The notes under the pieces were generated by a model. That model did not search any database. It had not been told where the DNA came from and saw only the letters and a program-made list of their open reading frames with translations. Shown here piece by piece: positions 17,307-25,047 of a stretch of 64,000 nucleotides of DNA; the first letter of the stretch is position 1; every line of letters starts with the position of its first letter. The stretch comes from DSBN01 sp041686355 (GTDB taxonomy: Bacteria > Spirochaetota > Spirochaetia > DSM-16054 > Sediminispirochaetaceae): the NCBI GenBank assembly GCA_041686355.1, contig JAWLDZ010000004.1, forward strand, positions 1 to 64,000, given 5' to 3'. Made by a program: the position numbers and the translations under genes.

Positions 17307-17735
17307 ATGAAGACAATTAATGTGAAACCTGATAAGATTGAACGCAAATGGTATGTGGTGGATGCAACTGACCAGCGGCTTGGCCGGGTGGCAGTAAAAA
17401 TTGCATCGGTCCTGCGAGGAAAACATAAACCTGAGTTCATGAATCACCAGGAAATGGGCGATTATGTAATCGTGATCAATGCCGACAAAGTCGAGCTGAC
17501 TGGCCGTAAGGCAAACCAAAAAATGTATTACCGGCACTCCGGGTATCCCGGTGGTATTACCGGAGAGAGTTTCGAGAAAATGATTGTGAAAAAGCCTGTG
17601 TATCCAATGGAACGGGCTGTATGGGGAATGCTTCCAAAAGGCCCCCTTGGTCGAAAACTCTACAAAAATCTGAAGGTATATGCAGGGCCCAGTCACCCCC
17701 ATACCGCTCAGATGCCTGAAAAACTGGAAATATGA
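17307..17735 (+). CDS. rplM: 50S ribosomal protein L13
   Basis: 142 residues, the usual L13 length. KWYVVDATDQRLGRVAVKIA near 12-31, MYYRHSGYPGG near 73-83 and AVWGMLPKGPLGRK near 103-116 are diagnostic. GAGGA at 17296 is six bases before the ATG at 17307, which is preferred over the ATG at 17301 directly behind it. Cotranscribed with rpsI, the near-universal arrangement. Confidence 0.97.
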   Translation: MKTINVKPDKIERKWYVVDATDQRLGRVAVKIASVLRGKHKPEFMNHQEMGDYVIVINADKVELTGRKANQKMYYRHSGYPGGITGESFEKMIVKKPVYPMERAVWGMLPKGPLGRKLYKNLKVYAGPSHPHTAQMPEKLEI

Positions 17736-17751
17736 GGAAGGAGCGATAAAC

Positions 17752-18150
17752 GTGGACAGCAAAGCAAATCTTGCATTAGGAACCGGAAGAAGAAAGACCT
17801 CCGTAGCACGGGTATTTCTCCGTGAAGGTAACGGTAAAATTGTAGTAAATGGAAAAGATGTCGGTGAGTATTTTAAGAACCCGGGGCTCACTTATGTGGT
17901 GAAGCAGCCTCTGGATGCAACTGACTCACTGACAAAATTTGATGTAATGGTGAATGTAAAAGGCGGTGGTCCTACTGGTCAGGCCGGAGCAACCAGACAC
18001 GGTATCTCACGAGCGCTGGTTGCGTACGATGAAACCAACCAGCCCTCGCTAAAAGCGAACGGTTTTATGACTCGAGATTCGCGGATGGTTGAGCGTAAGA
18101 AGTATGGTCAGCGTGGTGCACGCAGAAAGTTCCAGTTCTCAAAGCGTTAA
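17752..18150 (+). CDS. rpsI: 30S ribosomal protein S9
   Basis: 132 residues starting at a GTG with GAGGAAGGAG upstream. It contains GTGRRKTSVARVFLR near 10-24, the GGGPTGQAGATRHGISRAL block near 64-82 and the conserved basic C-terminus ending FSKR, whose tail reaches the ribosomal P site. The frame is open upstream to 17680 but this overlaps rplM and is not used. The 3' end overlaps the recX reading frame. Confidence 0.97.
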   Translation: MDSKANLALGTGRRKTSVARVFLREGNGKIVVNGKDVGEYFKNPGLTYVVKQPLDATDSLTKFDVMVNVKGGGPTGQAGATRHGISRALVAYDETNQPSLKANGFMTRDSRMVERKKYGQRGARRKFQFSKR

Positions 18151-18778
18151 TCCACACATTACCGCACTTAAAGAGGGAGCTTCGGGGGAGTATGTACAAG
18201 TACTCCTTTCCGACAGCTCCTCTTTTTTTGTCCCGCCCTATACTCTGGTGGAGCTACGTCTTAGAATTGATTTAGAAGTTGGTGATGCGCTCTTCGGACA
18301 GTTGAGGGCTGCTGATGAACTGTTGTCAGCCAAATACAAAGTGGCGGAGTTGTTAACCCGGCGTGAGCACTCAAGGTTCGAGTTATCAAACAAATTAAAG
18401 AAACGTCAGTATTCAAAGGAAGTAATAAGTAAAGCCCTGGATGCATTTCAGGAGTCTAAATTATTGGATGATCGTCGATTTGCAGAGATCTGGATCAGAA
18501 ACCGCCTTCGCAGAAAGTCCGAAGGGCCTACTAAGCTGAAGGCAGCGCTCAAGCAGAAGGGGGTTGCCGACGAGGTTATTGAAGAGGTGCTTCCCAGAGA
18601 GTACGGTGCTGAAGCTCGACAACAGGCTCTGGAACAGGCAACCGAAAAAAGTATCAAGAAATCACAGGGCGATCGTGATAAGTTTATTAGAATGCTGCTG
18701 TATCGTGGTTTTTCTTGGAAGCAGATCAATAATTACAGTATTAGCAAATTTTTCCAATATTATGACGAATTGCGTTGA
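18089..18778 (+). CDS. recX: RecX-family regulatory protein
   Basis: Up to 229 residues. The RecX three-helix repeats are visible: ELLTRREHSRFELSNKLKKR near 90-110, then DDRRFAEIWIRNRLRRKSEGP near 128-148 and DKFIRMLLYRGFSWKQI near the end. RecX binds RecA filaments and limits recombinase activity. The start is uncertain: TTG at 18089 gives the longest form, but GTG or ATG codons at 18104-18116 are also possible, all inside the end of rpsI. Its last codons contain the promoter of the next gene. Confidence 0.85.
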   Translation: MSVRSMVSVVHAESSSSQSVNPHITALKEGASGEYVQVLLSDSSSFFVPPYTLVELRLRIDLEVGDALFGQLRAADELLSAKYKVAELLTRREHSRFELSNKLKKRQYSKEVISKALDAFQESKLLDDRRFAEIWIRNRLRRKSEGPTKLKAALKQKGVADEVIEEVLPREYGAEARQQALEQATEKSIKKSQGDRDKFIRMLLYRGFSWKQINNYSISKFFQYYDELR

Positions 18779-18802
18779 CATATTGGATATTTTTGTTACA
18801 AT
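18775..18802 (+). promoter_or_regulatory. Promoter for the response-regulator pair, inside the recX stop
   Basis: TTGACA (18775-18780) overlaps the recX stop codon; 16-base spacer; TACAAT (18797-18802). The transcript would have a leader of about 35 bases with an AGAGAGGA site before the ATG at 18844. Confidence 0.75.
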
Positions 18803-18843
18803 GATTTATACTTGATAGGTGTAAAAAAAAGAGAGGATAAAAA

Positions 18844-19449
18844 ATGGCAAAAAATGGCAAAAAGGTGAGAATTTTCTCCGCCCTTGAAGTGGCAAATATT
18901 TGCGGAGTTGTGAATCAAACTGCAATTAACTGGATTAAAAACAACCATCTCAAAGCATTCACTACACCAGGCGGACAATACCGTATATATGCTGAGGATT
19001 TGCTTGAGTTTCTGGAGAGCCGTGGTATGCGCGTACCTGGAGAGTTGCTGGAAATAACCGGGCAGAAAAGCAAGAAGATTCTCATCGTTGATGATGATCA
19101 AGACCTAAACGAAATGCTTAAAAACATCCTGGAAAAGAAGTTTAATGGACACAGTGTATATCAAGCCTTTGACGGTTTCGAAGCCGGCCGTCTTCTAAGT
19201 GAAGAGAAGCCATCGGTTATTATTCTTGATATCGATCTACCAGGTATAGACGGCCACTCCTTGTGTCGTAAAATTAAAAGCGATGCGAATCTTGCATCGC
19301 CGCTCATTATCTCAATTAGCGGTTTAGATGAGGAGAGTGAAGGGGCAAAGATACTCTCAGAAGGAGCAGATGCATTTTTTCCTAAACCCCTCGATTTTGA
19401 TAATCTTACCAATACAATGCAGGACCTTTTGGCCATGCGAGGGGCCTGA
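18844..19449 (+). CDS. Response regulator with N-terminal excisionase-type HTH and C-terminal receiver
   Basis: 201 residues. Residues about 10-62 form a MerR/excisionase-like winged HTH (SALEVANICGVVNQTAINW, TPGGQYRIYAEDLLEFL). From about 78 a CheY-like receiver has the acidic pair in VDDDQD, the phospho-acceptor Asp near 128 in IILDIDLPGIDG, and the lysine in FFPKPLD. HTH-first order is the reverse of most response regulators. Its stop overlaps the start of a second receiver gene, so the two are probably cotranslated. No histidine kinase is adjacent. Confidence 0.88.
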   Translation: MAKNGKKVRIFSALEVANICGVVNQTAINWIKNNHLKAFTTPGGQYRIYAEDLLEFLESRGMRVPGELLEITGQKSKKILIVDDDQDLNEMLKNILEKKFNGHSVYQAFDGFEAGRLLSEEKPSVIILDIDLPGIDGHSLCRKIKSDANLASPLIISISGLDEESEGAKILSEGADAFFPKPLDFDNLTNTMQDLLAMRGA

Positions 19450-19808
19450 TGGCGGAAAAACGGAAAAAATACATTTTAATTGTTGAAGATGAAGATGCAA
19501 TACGGCTTACTCTACGAGATTATCTGCAGAACCATGGTTTCCCTGTGTTGGTTGCCTCCGACGGGGTGGGAGCAATAAAACAGCTCTTGGATCATGACAT
19601 AGAAGTGATAGTCTCCGATTACCGAATGGATATTTTTGGGGGCGAGTACTGGGTAAAATTTCTTGATAAATTCTGTAGTGACAAGCAAGTAATAATAACA
19701 AGCGGATTTTTGCGACCTGAGTTCTCCATACCCTTTGAAGTCATGTACAAACCATTTGACTATAAAGAGTTAGCTACTCGAATAGAAGAGCTGTTTCCAT
19801 TGAATTAA
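19449..19808 (+). CDS. Stand-alone receiver domain protein
   Basis: 119 residues forming one CheY-like receiver: EDEDAIR acidic pocket near 13-19, phospho-acceptor Asp in VIVSDYRMDIFGG near 52-60, switch residues in VIITSG, and the lysine in MYKPFDYKEL. No output domain. It overlaps the preceding gene by one base. It may act as phosphate sink or partner for the HTH-receiver protein. Confidence 0.88.
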   Translation: MAEKRKKYILIVEDEDAIRLTLRDYLQNHGFPVLVASDGVGAIKQLLDHDIEVIVSDYRMDIFGGEYWVKFLDKFCSDKQVIITSGFLRPEFSIPFEVMYKPFDYKELATRIEELFPLN

Positions 19809-19828
19809 TATAAATCTGTGGTTACATT
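19800..19828 (+). promoter_or_regulatory. Promoter giving a leaderless acylphosphatase transcript
   Basis: TTGAAT (19800-19805, overlapping the end of the receiver gene), 17-base spacer, TACATT (19823-19828), then six bases to the ATG at 19835. No Shine-Dalgarno site. Confidence 0.6.
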
Positions 19829-19834
19829 TGAAAT

Positions 19835-20128
19835 ATGCAGACGGAAGAAAACAGAAAAATAGCGTGTAAAATCAACATTGAAGGCCGGGTGCAGGGTGTG
19901 GGATTTCGCTATTCTGCAATAAATGCTGCCCGCCGATACAATGTTACAGGTTGGGTAAGAAATGAGTATGACGGCTCGGTTACTGCGTTCTGCGAAGGTG
20001 ACCGTGAACAGGTAGATGAGTTCATTAAGTGGTGTGAGAAGGGCCCTCCCAGCGCCCGTATTGTAAATGTAAATGTGAACCGAACAGCTTATACCGGGAA
20101 GTATACCCAGTTTTCCGTTGCCTATTGA
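19835..20128 (+). CDS. acyP: Acylphosphatase
   Basis: 97 residues, normal for the family. GRVQGVGFRYSAINAARR near 18-35 supplies the catalytic arginine and the phosphate-binding loop; the catalytic asparagine lies in GWVRNEYDGSV near 41-51; a C-terminal strand ends FSVAY. It hydrolyses carboxyl-phosphate bonds such as acetyl or carbamoyl phosphate. It has its own start-adjacent promoter. Confidence 0.95.
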   Translation: MQTEENRKIACKINIEGRVQGVGFRYSAINAARRYNVTGWVRNEYDGSVTAFCEGDREQVDEFIKWCEKGPPSARIVNVNVNRTAYTGKYTQFSVAY

Positions 20129-20222
20129 TTCGAGACTTAAAGATTAGGCCCGGAGCCACAGAATGCACACCATGAAGTGGGCTCTAAAATCCACATTTAT
20201 AATCCAGATCTAAAATCCGCAC

Positions 20223-20255
20223 AAAAAAAGAGCTGCCGTATATGTAACCGGCAGC
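20223..20255 (-). terminator. Intrinsic terminator of enolase
   Basis: On the minus strand GCTGCCG (20249-20255), a ten-base loop, CGGCAGC (20232-20238), then a run of T opposite the A-run at 20223-20229. It lies 39 bases after the eno stop codon. Confidence 0.85.
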
Positions 20256-20293
20256 CCTGTCTTGTCAAAAAGTATAATGATTCTGAAAGGCCC

Positions 20294-21595
20294 TTATTTG
20301 AGCTTATTGATCGAGTAGAAGGCATCTTTGCCTGGGTATTCACCAACACTTTCAAGGAAATCCTCAATTCGCATTAACTGGTTATATTTTGCCAGACGGT
20401 CGGAACGCGACAACGAGCCGGTTTTAATCTGTCCGGTTCCCAGTGCAACCACCAGGTCGGCAATAAAACTGTCTTCGGTCTCACCTGAGCGATGGCTTAC
20501 AATCGCGGTGTATCCGGCACGCTTTGCCATTTCAACGGCTTCGAAGGTTTCGGTAAGGGTTCCAATTTGGTTTACCTTGATGAGAATGGAGTTTGCAATT
20601 CCCTTGTCGATACCCTGTTTCAAGCGCTTGGTATTCGTCACGAACAGATCGTCACCAACCAGTTGGCAGCGGTCGCCGACTTTATCGGTAAGCAGCTTCC
20701 AGCCGTCCCAATCATCCTCGGCCATACCGTCCTCAATTGATATGATGGGATATGTATCGACCCAGTTAGCCCAGTAATCAACCATTTCTGCTGAACTGAG
20801 TTCTCGGCCATCGGAGCTCTTGAACACGTATTTCTTTTTATCCTCATCGTAGAACTCTGAGGCGGCCGGATCCAAGGCAATTGCAATTTCTTCACCAGGT
20901 TTATATCCGGCTTTTTCGATTGCCTTTATAATTACTTCAACCGCTTCGTCATTAGATTTGAGATTGGGTGCAAAGCCCCCTTCATCGCCGACAGCGGTAC
21001 TGTAGCCTTGTTCCTTCAGAATACTCTTCAGGTTATGAAACACCTCGGTGATCATCCGTACGCCGCCTCGCAGAGAATCGGCACCAATCGGCATAACCAT
21101 AAACTCCTGAAAGTCTACTGAGTTGTCCGCATGCTCGCCACCATTGATGATATTGGCCATTGGAACGGGCAGCTGATTGGCGCAGTAGGCGCCCAGATAC
21201 TTGAACAAAGGCAGACCAAGGAAATCGGCTGCAGCGCGAGCGCTGGCCATAGAAACCCCCAGAATTGCATTCGCACCTAATTTACTCTTGTTGTCAGTCC
21301 CGTCGAGCTCGATCATGGTACGGTCTATGTCTACCTGATCCATGGCATCCAGGCCGACCAGCTCGGGTGCGATAATGTTGTTCACATTTTCTACGGCTTT
21401 CAGTACACCCTTGCCCATGAAACGGCCTTTATCCCCGTCTCTTAGTTCTACAGCTTCGTGTACGCCGGTAGAAGCACCGGAGGGTACTGCTGCCCGGCCC
21501 ATAGAACCGTCTTCCAGAAAAACATCTACTTCAACTGTGGGGTTACCACGTGAGTCAAGTATCTCACGAGCCTCAATAAATTCAATTGTACTCAT
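20294..21595 (-). CDS. eno: Enolase
   Basis: 433 residues, full length. It converts 2-phosphoglycerate to phosphoenolpyruvate. Visible signatures: EILDSRGNPTVEVDV near 9-23, the GDEGGFAPNLKSN block near 205-217, the magnesium ligands in ISIEDGMAEDDW, the catalytic lysine in NSILIKVNQIGTLTET near 335-350, and SHRSGETEDSFIADLVV near 369-385. AGGAGAGG precedes the ATG. Single-gene unit with its own promoter and terminator. Confidence 0.98.
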   Translation of the reverse strand: MSTIEFIEAREILDSRGNPTVEVDVFLEDGSMGRAAVPSGASTGVHEAVELRDGDKGRFMGKGVLKAVENVNNIIAPELVGLDAMDQVDIDRTMIELDGTDNKSKLGANAILGVSMASARAAADFLGLPLFKYLGAYCANQLPVPMANIINGGEHADNSVDFQEFMVMPIGADSLRGGVRMITEVFHNLKSILKEQGYSTAVGDEGGFAPNLKSNDEAVEVIIKAIEKAGYKPGEEIAIALDPAASEFYDEDKKKYVFKSSDGRELSSAEMVDYWANWVDTYPIISIEDGMAEDDWDGWKLLTDKVGDRCQLVGDDLFVTNTKRLKQGIDKGIANSILIKVNQIGTLTETFEAVEMAKRAGYTAIVSHRSGETEDSFIADLVVALGTGQIKTGSLSRSDRLAKYNQLMRIEDFLESVGEYPGKDAFYSINKLK

Positions 21596-21643
21596 AATTA
21601 CCTCTCCTATAGATATTGATAATTTATTATCTTAGATAAATGT

Positions 21644-21672
21644 ACTATCTTATGTATTCTTAAGAAGGTCAA
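21644..21672 (-). promoter_or_regulatory. Enolase promoter
   Basis: Minus-strand TTGACC (21667-21672), 17-base spacer, GATAGT (21644-21649). The leader of about 40 bases carries the Shine-Dalgarno site AGGAGAGG. Confidence 0.6.
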
Positions 21673-21729
21673 GGGGAGAGTAGTGCCTGGACTTTAACTT
21701 GGACTTTAGGCAGGGCTGGTTATAGGAGC

Positions 21730-21758
21730 TTGACCCCATATTTAGTGCAAAGTATTAT
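21730..21758 (+). promoter_or_regulatory. Promoter close to the proS start codon
   Basis: TTGACC (21730-21735), 17-base spacer, TATTAT (21753-21758). The ATG at 21768 is nine bases further, so any leader would be about three bases. GGGGG (21759-21763) would lie upstream of the expected start site. A direct repeat TGGACTTTA (21688 and 21700) lies just upstream. Confidence 0.7.
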
Positions 21759-21767
21759 GGGGGCAAT

Positions 21768-23471
21768 ATGAAATATACTCAGCTATTCGGGAAAACTTTG
21801 CGTAACGTGCACCATGGGGTAAAAAGTGAGGGGTTTGCCTTTTTACTTCGCGGAGGATTTGTTCGTTCTAACGGGAACGGCCTCTTTTCTTACCTACCCC
21901 TTGGAAACCGGGTAGTACGCAACCTTAAGCGGCTTATACGCGAGGAAATAGAAGCGATCGGTGGTCAAGAGGTCAGTGTTCCGCTGGTAAACCCGAGTGA
22001 GCTGTGGCACAGAAGCGGTCGAGACCGGCTGGTGGGCAATGATATGGTGAGGTTTCAAGATCGCCATGGTCACAATATGGTATTGGCTCCCAGCCACGAA
22101 GAGGCATTTGTTGACCTATTGCGCATGGGACTGCGTTCTTACCGGGATTTACCCGCCTTTATGTATCAGTTTCAATTAAAATTTAGAGATGAAGAACGCA
22201 TACGAAACGGCCTAATTCGCTCAAAAGAGTTCCTGATGAAGGATGCCTATTCTTTCCACCGCTCTGCTTCGGATTTGAATAATTTTTTTCCTAAGGTCTT
22301 CGCAGCATACCAGCGAATTTTTGAGCGCTGTGGTTTGAATGTGCTGCCCGCTGAATCTGGTGTCGGCTATATGGGGGGGGAGAAGGCCTTTGAGTTTATG
22401 ATTCCCAGCAGCATTGGAGATGATCTGCTGGTTGAGTGCCCCCAGTGTGGGTATCGGGCCAATAAAAGCGTAGCGATGGGGCTTAAAGATTTTCATACCG
22501 ATACCCCCCTGGAACTGGAATCGGTTGATACTCCCGGCTGCACTTCCATGGACGAGCTCTCACATTTTCTGGGGGTCGAGAAGCACAGGCTGGCAAAAAC
22601 AATGATATTTAGAACCATGAGCGGTTTGGTAATGGCTGTTGTCAGAGGCGATCACGAGGTGAGCAAGGAGAAGCTTTCCCGCTTTCTTGGTCAGCCGGTT
22701 CTTGAGAAGGCCAACCAGCAGGAGGTTGAGGGGCTCGGATTTGTTCCGGGCTACCTTTCTCCAATCAATCTAAATGGTACGATCCCCCTGGTAGTGGATG
22801 GTACAGTAGCCAAATCATCTAATTTAGTGGTCGGCGGAAATGAGGAAGGAGTGCATCTTAAAAATGCAAACTTTGGACGTGATTTTGAGTCCCCCCATGT
22901 GGCAGACATTTCGATGATAAAACCTGAGAACAAGTGTCTTCAATGCGGTGGTTCACTGCAGGAAATCTGGGCATTGGAGTTGGGTAATATTTTCAAACTA
23001 GAGGACTTTTATTCTCGTTCTATGGGACTTTATTTTCAAGAGGAAAATGGTAAAAAGGCTTATCCCTTTATGGGTTCTTACGGCATCGGTATTGGCCGCC
23101 TCATGGGAGCAATTGCAGAGCAGTTGCATGATAAACGGGGTATTCTGTGGCCCAGCGAATTGGCGCCTTACCGGTTCTTTCTGATGGGCATAGGTAAGAG
23201 CGACTCAGTACGGCAAAAAGTGGATAGCATATACGAAAAGTTTCATGCAGATACCCTTTTGGATGATCGTAAGGGGTCTCCGGGGGTAAAATTTCAGGAT
23301 GCCGAACTTCTGGGGATCCCCTACCGAATTGTGCTGTCTTCAAAGCGCAACCAAGAGGATACGGTAGAGTTCTATAATCGCTACACTCGCCAGAGCCGGC
23401 TGGTAAAATTTGAGGAAGTTGAAAAAACAATGAAGGAATTGCAGGAGAAGGATATCCTTCCTTCCAGATAA
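21768..23471 (+). CDS. proS: Prolyl-tRNA synthetase, bacterial type with editing domain
   Basis: 567 residues. Class II core motifs (LVNPSELWHRSGR, MYQFQLKFRDEERIRNGLIRSKEF near 130-152) flank the INS editing insertion (about 225-400, with CPQCGYRAN near its start and CLQCGG near its end). The anticodon-binding domain follows SYGIGIGRL and WPSELAPY. It charges tRNA-Pro in the cytoplasm. The next gene follows after 14 bases with its own ribosome-binding site. Confidence 0.96.
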   Translation: MKYTQLFGKTLRNVHHGVKSEGFAFLLRGGFVRSNGNGLFSYLPLGNRVVRNLKRLIREEIEAIGGQEVSVPLVNPSELWHRSGRDRLVGNDMVRFQDRHGHNMVLAPSHEEAFVDLLRMGLRSYRDLPAFMYQFQLKFRDEERIRNGLIRSKEFLMKDAYSFHRSASDLNNFFPKVFAAYQRIFERCGLNVLPAESGVGYMGGEKAFEFMIPSSIGDDLLVECPQCGYRANKSVAMGLKDFHTDTPLELESVDTPGCTSMDELSHFLGVEKHRLAKTMIFRTMSGLVMAVVRGDHEVSKEKLSRFLGQPVLEKANQQEVEGLGFVPGYLSPINLNGTIPLVVDGTVAKSSNLVVGGNEEGVHLKNANFGRDFESPHVADISMIKPENKCLQCGGSLQEIWALELGNIFKLEDFYSRSMGLYFQEENGKKAYPFMGSYGIGIGRLMGAIAEQLHDKRGILWPSELAPYRFFLMGIGKSDSVRQKVDSIYEKFHADTLLDDRKGSPGVKFQDAELLGIPYRIVLSSKRNQEDTVEFYNRYTRQSRLVKFEEVEKTMKELQEKDILPSR

Positions 23472-23485
23472 GGAGTACGTGGCAT

Positions 23486-24433
23486 ATGGCAGAGCGCAAA
23501 GAAATTCGTCCAGCGGAGCTGACAGAAGAGGTAATCGACCAGATAATTTTCGGAATGGAGAATCAACAGGCGGATTTTCTGTTTGATCTCAAGGAGGGAG
23601 TTCTAGTTCACTCGGATGAGTCTGTTGTCACGGAGCAGGAGGGGAGTGAAGAGCGATTTGTTGAACTGCCGAATTGGCGTCCTGTCGACGGGTTCTATCT
23701 AATGGAGCGCTTTGTTGCATTTATCAAGAATCCAATTTACCGACAGGAGATGCGGGATGCTTTAAACGGCGGGCGAGGAGTATTCCGTCGTTTCAAAGAT
23801 GTGCTGAAACGGTATGAACCGCTGGAACGACAGTGGTTTACCTTTAAAGAACGGGAAATGCGCCAAGTGGTATGGGATTGGTATGCAGCTGTTACCGATT
23901 CGGTAGCCTTAAGTCGATTAGGTGAAGAACCGGAGGAAACTGAAGAACTTGTATTAAGCGACTTTCTCATCCAGAGTGGAATGGGACGGTGGAAGGATAA
24001 AATCGAAGTGTCGGCTGTCGAGGCTAAAAACGAGTCGGTACAGGATATTTCTGTAGCACTGAAAGATTACTTGCTTGATACCGAATTGAATGACTGCCGG
24101 GAAGGTGAACATAGAGAGGTGCTGTATGCCGAGACGCCCCTCGGCGAGTTCGCCGGCTGTATCATGGGTACCTATGTTGCTTCACAATACAGTACGGTTT
24201 TGGATTTGCGGTATATCTATGTCGAACCTCAGTTTCGCGGTTTGGGGCTTTCACGCCTGTTTATAGACCGTGCCACAGAAATCGCTGCCAAGAACGGGGT
24301 TCACCAGATTGTGATTGAGTTGCTTGGAAAGACACTTTTTCTGCAGGACGATTTAGAGGAGCGGGGCTTTCGAGAATTTGGGCGTCGCTACGCGCTAAGT
24401 GTCGAAGTTGAAAATTCAGAACGGGAAGTTTAG
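23486..24433 (+). CDS. UPF0158-like domain fused to a GNAT acetyltransferase
   Basis: 315 residues. The first about 150 match the UPF0158 pattern (DQIIFGMENQ, LPNWRPVDGFYLMERFVAFI, NGGRGVFRRFKDVLKRY, WFTFKEREMRQVVWDWY). Residues about 185-305 resemble a GNAT fold: YIYVEPQFRGLGLSRLFIDRATEIAAKNG gives the acetyl-CoA binding R/QXXGXG/A segment. Substrate unknown. AAGGAG lies upstream of the ATG. Probably cotranscribed with proS. Confidence 0.8.
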   Translation: MAERKEIRPAELTEEVIDQIIFGMENQQADFLFDLKEGVLVHSDESVVTEQEGSEERFVELPNWRPVDGFYLMERFVAFIKNPIYRQEMRDALNGGRGVFRRFKDVLKRYEPLERQWFTFKEREMRQVVWDWYAAVTDSVALSRLGEEPEETEELVLSDFLIQSGMGRWKDKIEVSAVEAKNESVQDISVALKDYLLDTELNDCREGEHREVLYAETPLGEFAGCIMGTYVASQYSTVLDLRYIYVEPQFRGLGLSRLFIDRATEIAAKNGVHQIVIELLGKTLFLQDDLEERGFREFGRRYALSVEVENSEREV

Positions 24434-24450
24434 CTAAAGGTGTATATAGT

Positions 24451-24993
24451 ATGTTCAAACTGACATTCATCATAAAAAAAATAGAAGACCACACTCTGGC
24501 CTTAAAACTGCATTGGGGTTTTAGAGCAGCATTTGCCTTTTTTGCGGCCATTATCTTTGCGAGCATGCAGGTAAGCACTTCGCAGCAGGGGGGAGGTCTG
24601 CTTCCCACTATATTAATTATGCTGTTTGCAGGTATAGCTCTGTACAATGAAAGTTGGTACTTTCACAAGCAAGATGGCTTGGTGGAGCATCGGCATGGGC
24701 TCTTGCTTATTGCTGCCCGTAAGAATTACTCTGCTTCAGAGATTGAAAGTCTGGAGGTGAAGGCCTTCCGCACCGGAAGTGTTCCCTCCGACCAGAGCGA
24801 CTCCGGCCGGAGGGAGAACCAGAGGGAGAAAAGGCGTTTTTTTCAGAAGGATCTACTTACTCTCAGTTTGGTGTTCAGCAGCGGAGAGAAGAAGGATATC
24901 GAAATAACCGAGAAAAAAAATAAGGCGGCCCTGCAGAGCAAGGCCGCCGAAATTTCCGACTTCATGGGTATCCCCTACCACTCGGAGGTGTAA
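24451..24993 (+). CDS. Membrane protein with two helices and a soluble tail, unknown
   Basis: 180 residues. Two hydrophobic helices (about 25-45, 52-68), then a basic, beta-rich cytoplasmic part that could be a PH-like domain (HRHGLLLIAARKNYSASEIESLEV). The Gln/Arg/Glu-rich linker near 115-130 is low in complexity. AAAGGTG precedes the ATG by about ten bases. No family recognised. Confidence 0.65.
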   Translation: MFKLTFIIKKIEDHTLALKLHWGFRAAFAFFAAIIFASMQVSTSQQGGGLLPTILIMLFAGIALYNESWYFHKQDGLVEHRHGLLLIAARKNYSASEIESLEVKAFRTGSVPSDQSDSGRRENQREKRRFFQKDLLTLSLVFSSGEKKDIEITEKKNKAALQSKAAEISDFMGIPYHSEV

Positions 24994-25010
24994 GCCAGGT
25001 GGCTTACACC
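24987..25010. terminator. Perfect 10-bp hairpin overlapping a stop codon
   Basis: GGTGTAAGCC (24987-24996), loop AGGT, GGCTTACACC (25001-25010). The TAA stop lies inside the left arm. It sits between convergent genes and has no T-tract, so it may be a bidirectional barrier or a 3'-end stabiliser. Confidence 0.5.
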
Positions 25011-25047
25011 TAGTGGCGTAAGCTTATTGGCTTTCGAGGCGGAGTTG

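Noticed and set aside
17220..17891. 223-codon frame opposite rplM and rpsI
   Set aside because: Antisense shadow spanning two ribosomal protein genes.
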